DNA of 13,667 bases from SZUA-378 sp036652815 (GCA_036652815.1 JAVVVE010000036.1:1-13667); one strand, 5' to 3'; shown: positions 5,347 to 13,180, numbered from the stretch's first letter. The notes: a model not told the origin generated them from the sequence alone. Numbers and translations are program-made.

Positions 5347-7305
5347 TTATGCTTCTTTCTCTGCCAGAACACCTTCACGATAAGCATGTAACAATTTTTC
5401 CAATTGATAAATTCTCTCTTGTAGTTCCATACCTATATCCGTATCTGCCACTCTTTTTCGCATCGGTGCTGTCTCTACCATATAATTATCTGATATGATA
5501 TCCGACTCTTTCATGATAGCAGCTTCGGTGGACTGAAACGGTTCATGGGCAACCAAGCGCATGCCGTGTGAATTAGAGATTAGCGTATAGCCGGCGATAC
5601 CTGTTTTATCCTGGTATGCTTTTGAAAAACCACCATCGATAATTAATAATTTGCCACCGCACTTCATTGGCGATTCACCCTTCTTAAGTTCTACCGGCAC
5701 ATGTCCATTGATAATGTGGGAGTGCTCCGTAGGCAGTCCAAACTCAACCAAAATCTTATTCAGGATATCTTCTCTGTCGTAAAGACGATAATAACTGTTC
5801 TTCGTCTCTACATGACTGGTTTTATCATTAATAAAATAACGTTCAAAGGTAGTCATCTTGTCCTTGCCAAATACCGGAGAATTGGGACTTGCCCAAATAT
5901 ACCACATAATGTCCTGACCCTTGACCTTATCACTCATATCCTGTGTTGCATAATAACCTTTACGTGCATAACTCTCCAAAATATCATACAATGCCTTACC
6001 CTGATATTTTTTACCATAGACAGTTACCTTATTAAAAGTACCTTCTTCATCCATAGGTACACAGCCATGATACAATAGATTTGAATTAGAGACTTTATAT
6101 AAACTGCCTTTCGCAAATAAAAATCGAACATGTTCCTGTAATTTCTCACATCGTGCAAAAGCCTGTCTCAGGCGCTCCATAACCTGCGTTTCTTCTTCCG
6201 TCAACTCATATGGATGTAGTGGGTCTATCGTTGGAAAATCCACATCATTCATCTCGTATACCTTATCATCAATCAAAACTGTTTTATTCTCATAGTTAAT
6301 CTTATCTAACAATAATCTATTCTGCATCCCATATTCAGGTCTTCTGATAATCAGTTGTCCTTCCAGTTTGAATTGCAAGATAGCAATCGCTTTATGCATC
6401 TTCATGTCAAGGCTTAAATCTTTGGTATTATAATCGGTATTGTATTTGATAGCGAAAGAATCACAGTTCGTATTTGCATAAGTCTCCATGGCAAATGTTG
6501 CCAAAGGAATCAGATTAATCCCATAGCCTTCTTCCAGCGTATCCAGATTACCATAGCGTGCTGACATCCTCAAGACACTCGCGATACAGGCCAATTGTCC
6601 GCTGGCTGCTCCCATCCATACAATATCATGATTCCCCCATTGCACATCCACCGAATGATATTTGCGCAGGGTATCCATAATAATATGTGGTCCCGGACCT
6701 CTGTCATAGACATCTCCTACGATATGCAGATGATCGATGACCAGTCTCTGGATCAGATTGCTTAAGGCAACGATAAATTCAGGTGCTCTGCCAATGCGGA
6801 TAATCGTATGTATAATCTCATTATAATAAGCTTCTTTGTCTTGAATCTCTGCTTTTTCCGTAATTAATTCTTCTATAATATAGGCAAAATCTTTCGGCAA
6901 TGCTTTACGCACTTTGGAACGTGTGTATTTGGAAGAGACTCTCTTGGTAATCTGGACCAATCGATGTAACGTTATCTTATACCAGTCTTGAAGATTCTCT
7001 TCCGACTGCATGATCAATTCTAATTTTTCTTGTGGATAATAGATTAAAGTTGCCAGACTTTTCTTATCCTGATTACTTAAGGTATTACCAAATTCATCAT
7101 CTATTTTTCCACGTACAGAACCGGATCCATTCTTAAGAATATGTTTAAACTGTTCATATTCTCCATGTATATCCGTTAGAAAATGTTCCGTTCCTTTTGG
7201 CAGATTCAAAATCGACTGTAAATTAATAATCTCTGTAGATGCTGATGCAATCGTTGGATATTGACTTGCCAGACTTTTCAGATATTTTAATTCCATTGTT
7301 TCCAT
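5347..7305 (-). CDS. fbp: Fructose-1,6-bisphosphatase, class III
   Basis: The 652-residue enzyme hydrolyses fructose 1,6-bisphosphate to fructose 6-phosphate, the committed step of gluconeogenesis. It belongs to the large Firmicutes class III type with a calcineurin-like metallophosphatase core. Metal-binding motifs are visible in order: FLTDIHGEYEQF with Asp45 and His47, GDVYDRG at 197-203, GNHD at 224-227, and HGCVP and INGHVPVE further on. The length is in the normal range for the class (about 640-670). The start ATG at 7305 follows GAGGGGGG, and a second in-frame ATG three codons on is possible. It lies 33 bases after dapB and probably ends that transcription unit; the terminator is at 5292-5325. 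Class III enzymes in Bacillus are stimulated by phosphoenolpyruvate, but that regulation cannot be read here. Confidence 0.97.
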   Translation of the reverse strand: METMELKYLKSLASQYPTIASASTEIINLQSILNLPKGTEHFLTDIHGEYEQFKHILKNGSGSVRGKIDDEFGNTLSNQDKKSLATLIYYPQEKLELIMQSEENLQDWYKITLHRLVQITKRVSSKYTRSKVRKALPKDFAYIIEELITEKAEIQDKEAYYNEIIHTIIRIGRAPEFIVALSNLIQRLVIDHLHIVGDVYDRGPGPHIIMDTLRKYHSVDVQWGNHDIVWMGAASGQLACIASVLRMSARYGNLDTLEEGYGINLIPLATFAMETYANTNCDSFAIKYNTDYNTKDLSLDMKMHKAIAILQFKLEGQLIIRRPEYGMQNRLLLDKINYENKTVLIDDKVYEMNDVDFPTIDPLHPYELTEEETQVMERLRQAFARCEKLQEHVRFLFAKGSLYKVSNSNLLYHGCVPMDEEGTFNKVTVYGKKYQGKALYDILESYARKGYYATQDMSDKVKGQDIMWYIWASPNSPVFGKDKMTTFERYFINDKTSHVETKNSYYRLYDREDILNKILVEFGLPTEHSHIINGHVPVELKKGESPMKCGGKLLIIDGGFSKAYQDKTGIAGYTLISNSHGMRLVAHEPFQSTEAAIMKESDIISDNYMVETAPMRKRVADTDIGMELQERIYQLEKLLHAYREGVLAEKEA

Positions 7306-7338
7306 TTAGATACCCCCCTCTAGGTGCCAAACGATAAG

Positions 7339-8109
7339 TTACTGCTGTGCAATCACATGACTCATGTCATAGAGTCCTGCCGGTTTTCCTTGCAAGAACT
7401 TAGCTGCCTGAATAGCTCCTTTTCCAAATACCGCCTTTGAATACGCGGTATGCGAAAACGTAATCACTTCATCTGTTCCTGCAAATATGACATCGTGCTC
7501 CCCAACGATAGTACCACCACGAATAGATGCGATTCCTATCTCTTTGTGTGGTCTCTTAGTATGTTCTTCACTTCTGTCATATTGATAGCTATATTCACCA
7601 TGTAGTTCCTCGTTAATAGAATCTGCCAATGCCAATGCTGTTCCACTCGGTGCATCCACTTTTTGATTATGATGTTTTTCTACGATCTCGATGTCAAAAC
7701 CGGCCGGTACCAAAAGATTAGCTGCTTCTTTTAATAATTTAAATAACATATTAATGCCCAATGACATATTCGCTGATTTTAAGATTGCCACTTGATTAGA
7801 AGCCTCTTTTACCCGCTGTAATTGTTCTTCGCTCAGCCCTGTTGTACATAATACACAAGGTATCTGTCTGGTGGTACAATAGGTCAATAATGCGTCCGCT
7901 GCTTTTGCAGATGCAAAATCAATCACAACATCTGCTTCTACCTCACAATCTGCTATGTTGCTATAGACCGGATAAGTATGATCGATAAGATGCGATATAT
8001 CAATTCCGGCTACGATCTCTATCTGTGGATCTTCCTCGATCAATGAAGTAATCATCTGTCCCATCTTGCCATTACATCCATGCATTATGATTCTAGTTGT
8101 CTTACTCAT
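7339..8109 (-). CDS. dapB: 4-hydroxy-tetrahydrodipicolinate reductase
   Basis: The 256-residue enzyme reduces hydroxy-tetrahydrodipicolinate with NAD(P)H, the second specific step towards diaminopimelate and lysine. The N-terminal nucleotide-binding fold shows GCNGKMG at 11-17; VVIDFASAKA and CTTGLSEEQ follow; the catalytic substrate-binding motif EKHHNQKVDAPSGTA lies at 144-158, with the general acid His146 or His147 and Lys150; SIRGGTIVGEHDVIFAG follows. The length is that of the family. AGAGGAGAACC provides the ribosome binding site before ATG 8109. The gene is 24 bases downstream of dapA, so the two steps are made from one mRNA. Confidence 0.98.
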   Translation of the reverse strand: MSKTTRIIMHGCNGKMGQMITSLIEEDPQIEIVAGIDISHLIDHTYPVYSNIADCEVEADVVIDFASAKAADALLTYCTTRQIPCVLCTTGLSEEQLQRVKEASNQVAILKSANMSLGINMLFKLLKEAANLLVPAGFDIEIVEKHHNQKVDAPSGTALALADSINEELHGEYSYQYDRSEEHTKRPHKEIGIASIRGGTIVGEHDVIFAGTDEVITFSHTAYSKAVFGKGAIQAAKFLQGKPAGLYDMSHVIAQQ

Positions 8110-8133
8110 ATGTTGGTTCTCCTCTACTTCTTG

Positions 8134-9024
8134 TTATAATAATCCGTACGCTTGCATCGCTTTTGTCAGACGCTGCGTATCCTGTGGTTCCATCTCTGTC
8201 AAAGGTCTGCGAAGAGGTCCTGCTCCCATACCCATAAGATTCATCGCCTTCTTTACCGGAATCGGATTTACCTCACAGAATAATGCATCGATTAGTTCAA
8301 TCGCTTCTAACTGGATCTTCCTGCTGCCTGCAATATCGCCTGCAAAGAACTTCGCACACATATCATGCGTATTCTGCGGTGCAATATTGGATAGTACTGA
8401 GATGACACCCTTTCCACCGATCGATAATAAAGGAACTACCTGGTCATCATTTCCGGAATATAGGTCGATATCAGTGCTTCCTGCTATAGACATCAATTTT
8501 GTAACCTGTGAAATATTGCCGGTAGCATCTTTCACTCCTACAATATTGGTAACCTCTTTACATAAAGAAACGATCGTCTCCGGCATGATATTCACACCGC
8601 CTGTTCTTCCCGGTATGTTATAGAGTATAATCGGTAACTTCACAGACTCTGCAATCATCGTGAAATGTTCCAGTAACCCTTTTTGTGTAGCCTTATTATA
8701 ATATGGTGTTACTACCAGCAAGCCATCTGCACCTGCCTGTTCTGCCTCCTGTGACAGATAAATCGCTGTTTTGGTACAATTAGAGCCTGTCCCGGCAATT
8801 ACCGGAATCCTCCCAGCGGTCTGTTTCACGCAGAACTTAATGCAGTCAATGTGTTCTTCATGGGATAAAGTCGCCGCTTCTCCTGTTGTTCCACATACTA
8901 TAATAGCATCCGTTCCATGTGCAACCTGATATTCAATCTGCTCTGCAAATTTCTCGTAATTAATATCTCCGTTTGCTTGAAATGGCGTAATAATTGCCAC
9001 TCCTGCTCCTGTAAAAATAGCCAT
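8134..9024 (-). CDS. dapA: 4-hydroxy-tetrahydrodipicolinate synthase
   Basis: The 296-residue (beta/alpha)8 aldolase condenses pyruvate with aspartate semialdehyde, the entry step of the lysine/diaminopimelate pathway. Visible are GTTGEA with Thr46 and Thr47, VTPYYN at 105-110, the active-site Tyr135, IPGRTG with Arg140, and the Schiff-base Lys165 in GVKDATG. The frame is open further upstream to an ATG at 9111, but that would cross the promoter's own transcription start and the hairpin. AAGGAGGAG directly before ATG 9024 and the family's MAIFTGAGVAIITPF start fix the beginning. It is the first gene of the dapA-dapB-fbp set. Confidence 0.98.
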   Translation of the reverse strand: MAIFTGAGVAIITPFQANGDINYEKFAEQIEYQVAHGTDAIIVCGTTGEAATLSHEEHIDCIKFCVKQTAGRIPVIAGTGSNCTKTAIYLSQEAEQAGADGLLVVTPYYNKATQKGLLEHFTMIAESVKLPIILYNIPGRTGGVNIMPETIVSLCKEVTNIVGVKDATGNISQVTKLMSIAGSTDIDLYSGNDDQVVPLLSIGGKGVISVLSNIAPQNTHDMCAKFFAGDIAGSRKIQLEAIELIDALFCEVNPIPVKKAMNLMGMGAGPLRRPLTEMEPQDTQRLTKAMQAYGLL

Positions 9025-9037
9025 GTCTCCTCCTTCT

Positions 9038-9066
9038 AAAAAAGCCGACACCAATGGCCGGCTTTT
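9038..9066 (-). terminator. Terminator-like hairpin in the dapA leader
   Basis: On the minus strand AAAAGCCG (9066-9059) and CGGCTTTT (9047-9040) form a stem extended by two more pairs around a 7-base loop, directly followed by six T's and then the dapA Shine-Dalgarno. It has the form of an intrinsic terminator. It lies downstream of the dapA promoter, so it either ends transcripts from the adenosyltransferase gene and lets promoter-proximal dapA transcripts pass, or it attenuates dapA. Confidence 0.75.
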
Positions 9067-9082
9067 CGCTTCTATAGATAAA

Positions 9083-9111
9083 ATAATAGCATTCTCATAC
9101 TGCTCTGTCAA
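9083..9111 (-). promoter_or_regulatory. Sigma-A promoter of dapA
   Basis: On the minus strand TTGACA (9111-9106) and TATTAT (9088-9083) are 17 bases apart, close to the ideal. Transcription would begin near 9076, giving a leader of about 50 bases. This is too short for an L-box lysine riboswitch, and none is seen upstream. Confidence 0.85.
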
Positions 9112-9141
9112 CGAATAACGTTCAAAAACTCTGTAAAATAT

Positions 9142-9642
9142 TTATGAAACCTTACACTTTACCGTTTCAATCCTAGATATCTCATCAGCCATACGGCAAA
9201 TGTCCTCATTGAGCTGAATCCCTGTGATAATAATATCTACATCTTCCGCTTTAGAAGCTACGATAGAGTGTAAATCATCCACGCTGATGATACCGTTATC
9301 AATCAGTCCCAACACTTCATCCAAAATCAGAAGATTACACTCTCCTGTTGCCAGTACCTTCTTTGCAAAGTTAAGACCATTTTTGATGTTCTGCACTTCT
9401 TCTTGTTGTTCTTCTTCCGATAGGGTATCAAAAGTATCTACTGACTTCTCAAACCTGAATATCTTAATCTCCGGTTCCAGCCTTTTTAAAAATTCCAGAT
9501 CCTCTGATTCTTTTAAAAATCGGATAATAACTACATTTTCTCCCATACTGGCTGCCCGCACTGCTCTTCCAAGTGCCGCAGAAGATTTGCCATGTCCATC
9601 TCCACTATAGATATGTACCATTCCTTGTTTCATCGTATTCAT
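9142..9642 (-). CDS. CobA/BtuR-type corrinoid adenosyltransferase family protein
   Basis: A 166-residue P-loop protein of the CobA/CobO/BtuR family, which transfers the adenosyl group of ATP to cob(I)alamin or cobyrinic acid diamide to make the B12 coenzyme form. The unusual family P-loop YSGDGHGKSSAALG lies at 12-25 with the Walker A Lys19, the arginine-containing KGILYFLK-like strand appears here as VVIIRFLK, and Walker B LLILDEV at 104-110. The end TGIQLNEDICRMADEISRIE corresponds to the TGRxAPxxLxxxADLVTE segment but lacks its Arg and Pro, so substrate handling may differ. AGGAG stands 5 bases before ATG 9642. It has its own promoter and no other cobalamin gene beside it. Confidence 0.85.
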   Translation of the reverse strand: MNTMKQGMVHIYSGDGHGKSSAALGRAVRAASMGENVVIIRFLKESEDLEFLKRLEPEIKIFRFEKSVDTFDTLSEEEQQEEVQNIKNGLNFAKKVLATGECNLLILDEVLGLIDNGIISVDDLHSIVASKAEDVDIIITGIQLNEDICRMADEISRIETVKCKVS

Positions 9643-9686
9643 ATTTACTCCTATGTGTATATTGATGTATCATAACCGTACATTTC

Positions 9687-9715
9687 ATAATATCATATTT
9701 TACATTAGAAAGCAA
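9687..9715 (-). promoter_or_regulatory. Promoter of the adenosyltransferase gene
   Basis: On the minus strand TTGCTT (9715-9710) and TATTAT (9692-9687) have a 17-base spacer. The -35 lies just after the stop codon of the ssDNA-binding-like gene; transcription would begin about 35 bases before the start codon. No hairpin terminator separates the two genes, so read-through is also possible. Confidence 0.6.
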
Positions 9716-9716
9716 A

Positions 9717-10400
9717 TTATACGTATCGTCCTGTTTCTTGTTTTTCCTGTTCCATACCTTTGCTGTCTTCGAGTTCTGTCATAATCTCTAATTTACTGAC
9801 AGATACTTCATATGCGACTCTTCTTTCCAATTCCTCTTCACCCAATTTCTTCATATAAATACGGCTCTGAATCCTACCCCATATCGCACATCTGCTTCCC
9901 ACTTCAAATCCGGAAGCATACCTTGCGTTTCTTCCCCAACAGATGCAAGGAATATAGTCCGATTTGCCGTAAGGCCTGTTGACTGCCAGGAGTAAATCAG
10001 CGATTTCTCGTCCAAGCGGCGTTTTTCTATAAATAGGTGGTTTGCAAATATAACCATCTAAATAGATATAATTGGTCTTTGCATTCTCCCCAATCTCCTC
10101 GATGAATTCAACTTCTCTTGCAAATACAGACAACACCAATCTGTTCTTACGCTCTTCATGCCTGTTATAAGAGCGAAATTGTCCCGTCACTGCAATTGCT
10201 TTTCCTTTGTAATCTGCTGTCACATCCAACAATCGCTCTGATACCATAAATGGAATCACATCTGCTGAATCACTTAATCTTGCTACTTCGACATCTACCA
10301 TGTAGAAGCCCTCTCCGAAAATCTCATGACTATAAGAAAAATCACTTACGATTGTTCCCATAATCATTACCTGGTTGTTTTCAATTACCTTATCTGTCAT
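9717..10400 (-). CDS. Tandem OB-fold single-stranded-DNA-binding-like protein
   Basis: The 227-residue product appears to contain two OB domains in one chain. The first, residues 9-100, starts NNQVMIMGTIVSDFSYS and includes IAVTGQFRSYNR; the second, 109-205, starts YIYLDGYICKPPIYRKTPLG and includes REIADLLLAVNRPYGKSDYIPCICWGRNA and a GSRCAIWGRIQSR strand, which is the pattern of bacterial SSB (VxGRLxxDPE / FxLAVNR / IxCVxWxxxA / VxVEGRLQSR). Ordinary bacterial SSB has one OB domain and an acidic tip ending in PF; here the end is EQEKQETGRYV, so the usual partner-docking tip is missing. It is therefore likely a lineage-specific SSB paralogue. AAGGGGG precedes ATG 10400. It is transcribed away from typA. 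Confidence 0.8.
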   Translation of the reverse strand: MTDKVIENNQVMIMGTIVSDFSYSHEIFGEGFYMVDVEVARLSDSADVIPFMVSERLLDVTADYKGKAIAVTGQFRSYNRHEERKNRLVLSVFAREVEFIEEIGENAKTNYIYLDGYICKPPIYRKTPLGREIADLLLAVNRPYGKSDYIPCICWGRNARYASGFEVGSRCAIWGRIQSRIYMKKLGEEELERRVAYEVSVSKLEIMTELEDSKGMEQEKQETGRYV

Positions 10401-10549
10401 TGTTGTTCCCCCTTCTTGGAATGCTTTAAGAATTTTTTCCTGCTTTCTTGCATTAATATATATATGTCTGCCTTGAACACTCTAGTACATAAAAGGACAA
10501 GTTTCCAGTGTCAGTTATCGCAAATAATACGTTATTTGACAACAAAAAC

Positions 10550-10577
10550 TTGTATTCTCGTGAAAATGTGATACACT
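10550..10577 (+). promoter_or_regulatory. Probable typA promoter
   Basis: TTGTAT (10550-10555) and TACACT (10572-10577) are separated by 16 bases. A more consensus TTGACA at 10536-10541 has no -10 at the right distance. Transcription near 10584 would give a leader of about 60 bases that includes the hairpin at 10612-10632. Confidence 0.5.
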
Positions 10578-10611
10578 ATTAAGGTTGCTGAAAAGAATGA
10601 AACAACAGATA

Positions 10612-10632
10612 ACATGCAAATTGCTTGCATGT
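10612..10632 (+). promoter_or_regulatory. Leader hairpin next to the typA ribosome binding site
   Basis: ACATGCAA and TTGCATGT are perfect 8-bp inverted arms around ATTGC, ending 1 base before the GAGGAG Shine-Dalgarno. It is not followed by T's, so it is not a terminator. It could influence ribosome access or mRNA stability, or be a protein-binding dyad. Confidence 0.5.
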
Positions 10633-10643
10633 GAGGAGTAGAA

Positions 10644-12476
10644 ATGAAACAAAGTAGAGAAAATGTAAGAAATATAGCAATCATTGCCCATGTCGACCAT
10701 GGTAAAACAACGTTAGTGGACGAATTGCTGAAGCAAAGTGGTGTTTTTAGAGATAATCAAGAAGTGGCAGAACGTGTTATGGACTCTAACGATATCGAAA
10801 AAGAACGTGGTATTACGATTTTGTCCAAGAACACTGCAATCGTATATAAAGATGTGAAGATTAATATTATCGATACCCCCGGACATGCTGACTTCGGTGG
10901 CGAAGTAGAGCGTGTGCTTAAGATGGTAAATGGGGTCGTATTGGTGGTAGATGCTTTTGAAGGCGCTATGCCACAGACGAAATTTGTTCTGCGTAAAGCA
11001 CTGGAATTAAATCTGCCTGTTATTGTATGTATTAACAAGATTGACCGTCCTGAGGCCAGACCGGCGGAAGTGATTGATGAGATTTTAGAACTATTTATGG
11101 ACCTTGAAGCCAGTGACGAACAATTGGATTGTCCGTTTGTATTTGCTTCTGCCAAATCAGGCATCGCATCTCTTACTATGGAAGAACAAGGTACGGATAT
11201 GGTACCTCTCTTTGAGACGATCCTTAACTATATCCCTGCACCGGTTGGCGATCCTGATGCACATACACAGATCCTCATCAGCACCATCGATTATAATGAA
11301 TATGTCGGCCGCATCGGCGTGGGTAAGATAGACAACGGAATCGTTAAAGTGAATCAAGAAGTGATGTTAGTTAATGCACACGAACCCGAGAAACAGAAAA
11401 AAGTTAAGATCAGTAAATTATATGAATTTGACGGACTCAATAAAGTAGAAGTAGCGGAATCTCGCTTTGGTTCTATCGTAGCTTTATCCGGCATCGCAGA
11501 CCTGCGTATTGGAGATACCATCTGCTCCCCTGAGAATCCTGTTCCGATTATGTTTCAGAAGATCTCAGAGCCTACTATCGCGATGCATTTTGTAGTAAAT
11601 GATTCTCCACTGGTGGGTAAAGAAGGTAAATATATTACCAGCCGCCACTTAAGAGATCGCTTATTCCGTGAATTAAATACCGATGTCAGTCTCCGCGTAG
11701 AAGAAACCGATTCTGCTGATACCTTTAAGGTGTCCGGTCGTGGTGAACTCCATTTATCTGTATTAATTGAAAATATGCGCCGTGAAGGATATGAATTTGC
11801 AGTGAGCAAAGCAGAAGTTTTGTATCATGTAGATGAACACGGAAAGAAACAAGAACCTATGGAATTAGCTTATATTGATGTTCCCGAAGAATTCTCCGGA
11901 AATGTAATCGAGAAATTAGGGCAGCGTAAAGGTGAGCTACGAAACATGGGCTTATCCACCGGTGGATATACACGTCTTGAATTCTCTATTCCGGCACGTG
12001 GTCTCATCGGATACCGTGGTGAATTTATGACAGATACCAAAGGTAACGGTATTCTAAATACTATATTTGATGGTTATGGTCCTTACAAAGGCGAGATACA
12101 ATACAGAAAGCAAGGTTCTTTGATTGCTTATGAAGCAGGAGATGCCATTACCTATGGTCTCTTTAATGCACAGGAACGCGGCATCCTGTTTATCGGTGCC
12201 GGTGAAAAAGTATACTCCGGCATGGTCGTTGGTCAAAGCTCTAAACCGGAAGATATTGAATTGAATGTATGCAAGAAAAAACAGCTTACCAATACCCGTT
12301 CTTCCAGTGCTGATGAATCTCTTCGTTTATCACCACCAAGAATCTTAAGTTTGGAACAGGCTCTTGATTTTATCGATACCGATGAATTATTGGAAGTCAC
12401 TCCTCATAGTCTTCGTATTCGCAAGAAGATATTGGATCCAACACTCAGAAAACGTTCTGGTATGAATCGCAAATAG
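10644..12476 (+). CDS. typA: Ribosome-associated translational GTPase TypA/BipA
   Basis: A 610-residue GTPase of the elongation-factor class, the usual length for TypA/BipA. G motifs are AHVDHGKT at 15-22, RGITI at 55-59, DTPG at 77-80, NKID at 131-134 and SAK at 169-171. A beta-barrel domain II, two EF-G-like alpha/beta domains (with ISEPTIAMHF and RGELHLSVLIENMRREGYEF) and the TypA-specific C-terminal domain (ARGLIGYRGEFMTDTKGNG, then KKKQLTNTRSSSADESLRL) follow in order. Family members bind the 70S ribosome and support 50S assembly and growth at low temperature or under stress. GAGGAG lies 5 bases before ATG 10644. It is a single-gene unit with its own promoter and strong terminator. Confidence 0.98.
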   Translation: MKQSRENVRNIAIIAHVDHGKTTLVDELLKQSGVFRDNQEVAERVMDSNDIEKERGITILSKNTAIVYKDVKINIIDTPGHADFGGEVERVLKMVNGVVLVVDAFEGAMPQTKFVLRKALELNLPVIVCINKIDRPEARPAEVIDEILELFMDLEASDEQLDCPFVFASAKSGIASLTMEEQGTDMVPLFETILNYIPAPVGDPDAHTQILISTIDYNEYVGRIGVGKIDNGIVKVNQEVMLVNAHEPEKQKKVKISKLYEFDGLNKVEVAESRFGSIVALSGIADLRIGDTICSPENPVPIMFQKISEPTIAMHFVVNDSPLVGKEGKYITSRHLRDRLFRELNTDVSLRVEETDSADTFKVSGRGELHLSVLIENMRREGYEFAVSKAEVLYHVDEHGKKQEPMELAYIDVPEEFSGNVIEKLGQRKGELRNMGLSTGGYTRLEFSIPARGLIGYRGEFMTDTKGNGILNTIFDGYGPYKGEIQYRKQGSLIAYEAGDAITYGLFNAQERGILFIGAGEKVYSGMVVGQSSKPEDIELNVCKKKQLTNTRSSSADESLRLSPPRILSLEQALDFIDTDELLEVTPHSLRIRKKILDPTLRKRSGMNRK

Positions 12477-12478
12477 GT

Positions 12479-12497
12479 TGTGCCCATGCTGGGCACA
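12479..12497 (+). other. GC-rich hairpin directly after typA stop
   Basis: TGTGCCCA and TGGGCACA form a perfect 8-bp stem with a 3-base loop starting 2 bases after the typA stop. It has no T-run, but the terminator hairpin begins right after it. It may block ribosomes or RNase, or be a repeat-type element. Confidence 0.55.
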
Positions 12498-12498
12498 C

Positions 12499-12533
12499 AA
12501 AAAATCCGGTCAGATAACTGACCGGATTTTTTT
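12499..12533 (+). terminator. Rho-independent terminator of typA
   Basis: ATCCGGTCAG (12504-12513) and CTGACCGGAT (12518-12527) make a perfect 10-bp stem with an ATAA loop, flanked by six A's and seven T's. It marks the end of the housekeeping block. Confidence 0.95.
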
Positions 12534-12640
12534 ATACAAGCTGTTGACGAGATTCGAAACGGTTGACATACTGATTCAACTACAGCAGTTCTATCGCTAT
12601 TTCTTGCCATGGTGCATAAACACTACATTCTTTATTACAG

Positions 12641-12716
12641 CGTGTTGCAATTTATTTCAACAACAAATACGATTTTACACTACTTTTGAACAAAATGCAA
12701 CACGAAATGCAACACG
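12641..12716. repeat. Iterated TGCAACACG motifs, possible integrase arm sites
   Basis: AAATGCAACACG occurs twice head to tail at 12693-12704 and 12705-12716, and the inverted form CGTGTTGCA lies at 12641-12649. Direct plus inverted copies of a 9-12 base motif in a gene-free stretch resemble arm-type binding sites of a tyrosine integrase next to an attachment site. The whole stretch 12534-12742 holds no convincing gene. No core duplication or integrase is visible, so the att call is inference. Confidence 0.45.
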
Positions 12717-12742
12717 AAATTACTTTTCAATTTGTTCTCCTA

Positions 12743-12764
12743 ATGATTAAACAATAGTTTAAAT
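12743..12764 (+). repeat. Left inverted repeat of the putative invertible segment
   Basis: Contains the 17-mer TAAACAATAGTTTAAAT (12748-12764), found again inverted at 13568-13584; extended to 22 bases the copies differ once. The core is itself a dyad, TTAAAC and GTTTAA around AATA, as expected of a site-specific recombinase crossover site. On either side of the repeat the two ends are unrelated. Confidence 0.8.
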
Positions 12765-13172
12765 GGCTGTGATCTGATCACAGAGGGGAGCGGTGCAAAT
12801 ACTAAGTATTACATCCAAAAAGGTGCTGATGCAGCATCAAAAAAATTATTGGGTAATAGAGCCGTTGATTTTTCTGGCTCTTTTACCTTGCAAACTGGAT
12901 ACGATGGTGGAAGCTCAATACTTATACCGTTATTTCGTATGTTTAAGCAATTGAATATTTCAGCATCTGGCGGAAGCACCGAGTATCCTATGTCCATTGG
13001 TGTAAATGGCTATCGTGACGATGGAACAGAAGTATCATTAGCAGGTGGAAACGCTCCAAGCTTTACAAAAAACAATATAGACATCCACGATTATAAATAT
13101 ATTAGAATTGGTACGTATCGCTCTGGAAGTGGTTTGTGGAAATGGTCTGGATCCTATAATTTAAAAGTATAA
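12747..13172 (+). CDS. Variable cassette ORF A without start codon (phage structural type)
   Basis: The frame opens just after a TGA (12744-12746), passes through the left repeat as NNSLN, and runs 141 residues to TAA at 13170. No ATG with a ribosome binding site is present near the beginning; TTG 12849 is the first commonly used alternative start. The protein reads GSGANTKYYIQKGADAASKK, then beta-rich, Gly/Ser-rich sequence (SGSFTLQTGYDGGSSI, SASGGSTEYPMSIGVNGY, YIRIGTYRSGSGLW) typical of phage tail or fibre-type proteins, with no enzyme motif. The YIQKGADAASKKLLG stretch parallels YKVGADTVDLKLG of the opposing ORF. I take it as the silent half of an invertible pair. Confidence 0.6.
   Translation, partial: LNNSLNGCDLITEGSGANTKYYIQKGADAASKKLLGNRAVDFSGSFTLQTGYDGGSSILIPLFRMFKQLNISASGGSTEYPMSIGVNGYRDDGTEVSLAGGNAPSFTKNNIDIHDYKYIRIGTYRSGSGLWKWSGSYNLKV
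12767..12783. repeat. 7-bp perfect dyad inside the cassette edge
   Basis: CTGTGAT and ATCACAG flank CTG, 3 bases inside the left repeat. It may be an accessory protein site or simply part of the coding sequence (CDLITE). It is not duplicated at the other end. Confidence 0.4.
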
Positions 13173-13180
13173 ATGCTCAT

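Noticed and set aside
8066..8623. Long plus-strand frame opposite dapA and dapB
   Set aside because: It is antisense to two well-identified enzymes, with no start signal or family match.
9025..9130. Lysine (L-box) riboswitch upstream of dapA
   Set aside because: The promoter leaves only about 50 bases of leader, far short of an L-box, and only one hairpin is present.
12540..12575. Possible tRNA 3' end on the minus strand (GTTTCGAATCTCG resembles a T-loop)
   Set aside because: The flanking arms do not pair as a 5-bp T-stem and no acceptor, D or anticodon arm can be built.
12478..12750. Plus-strand frame of about 90 codons after typA
   Set aside because: It runs across the typA terminator and the repeat region; composition is not protein-like and the start overlaps the hairpin.
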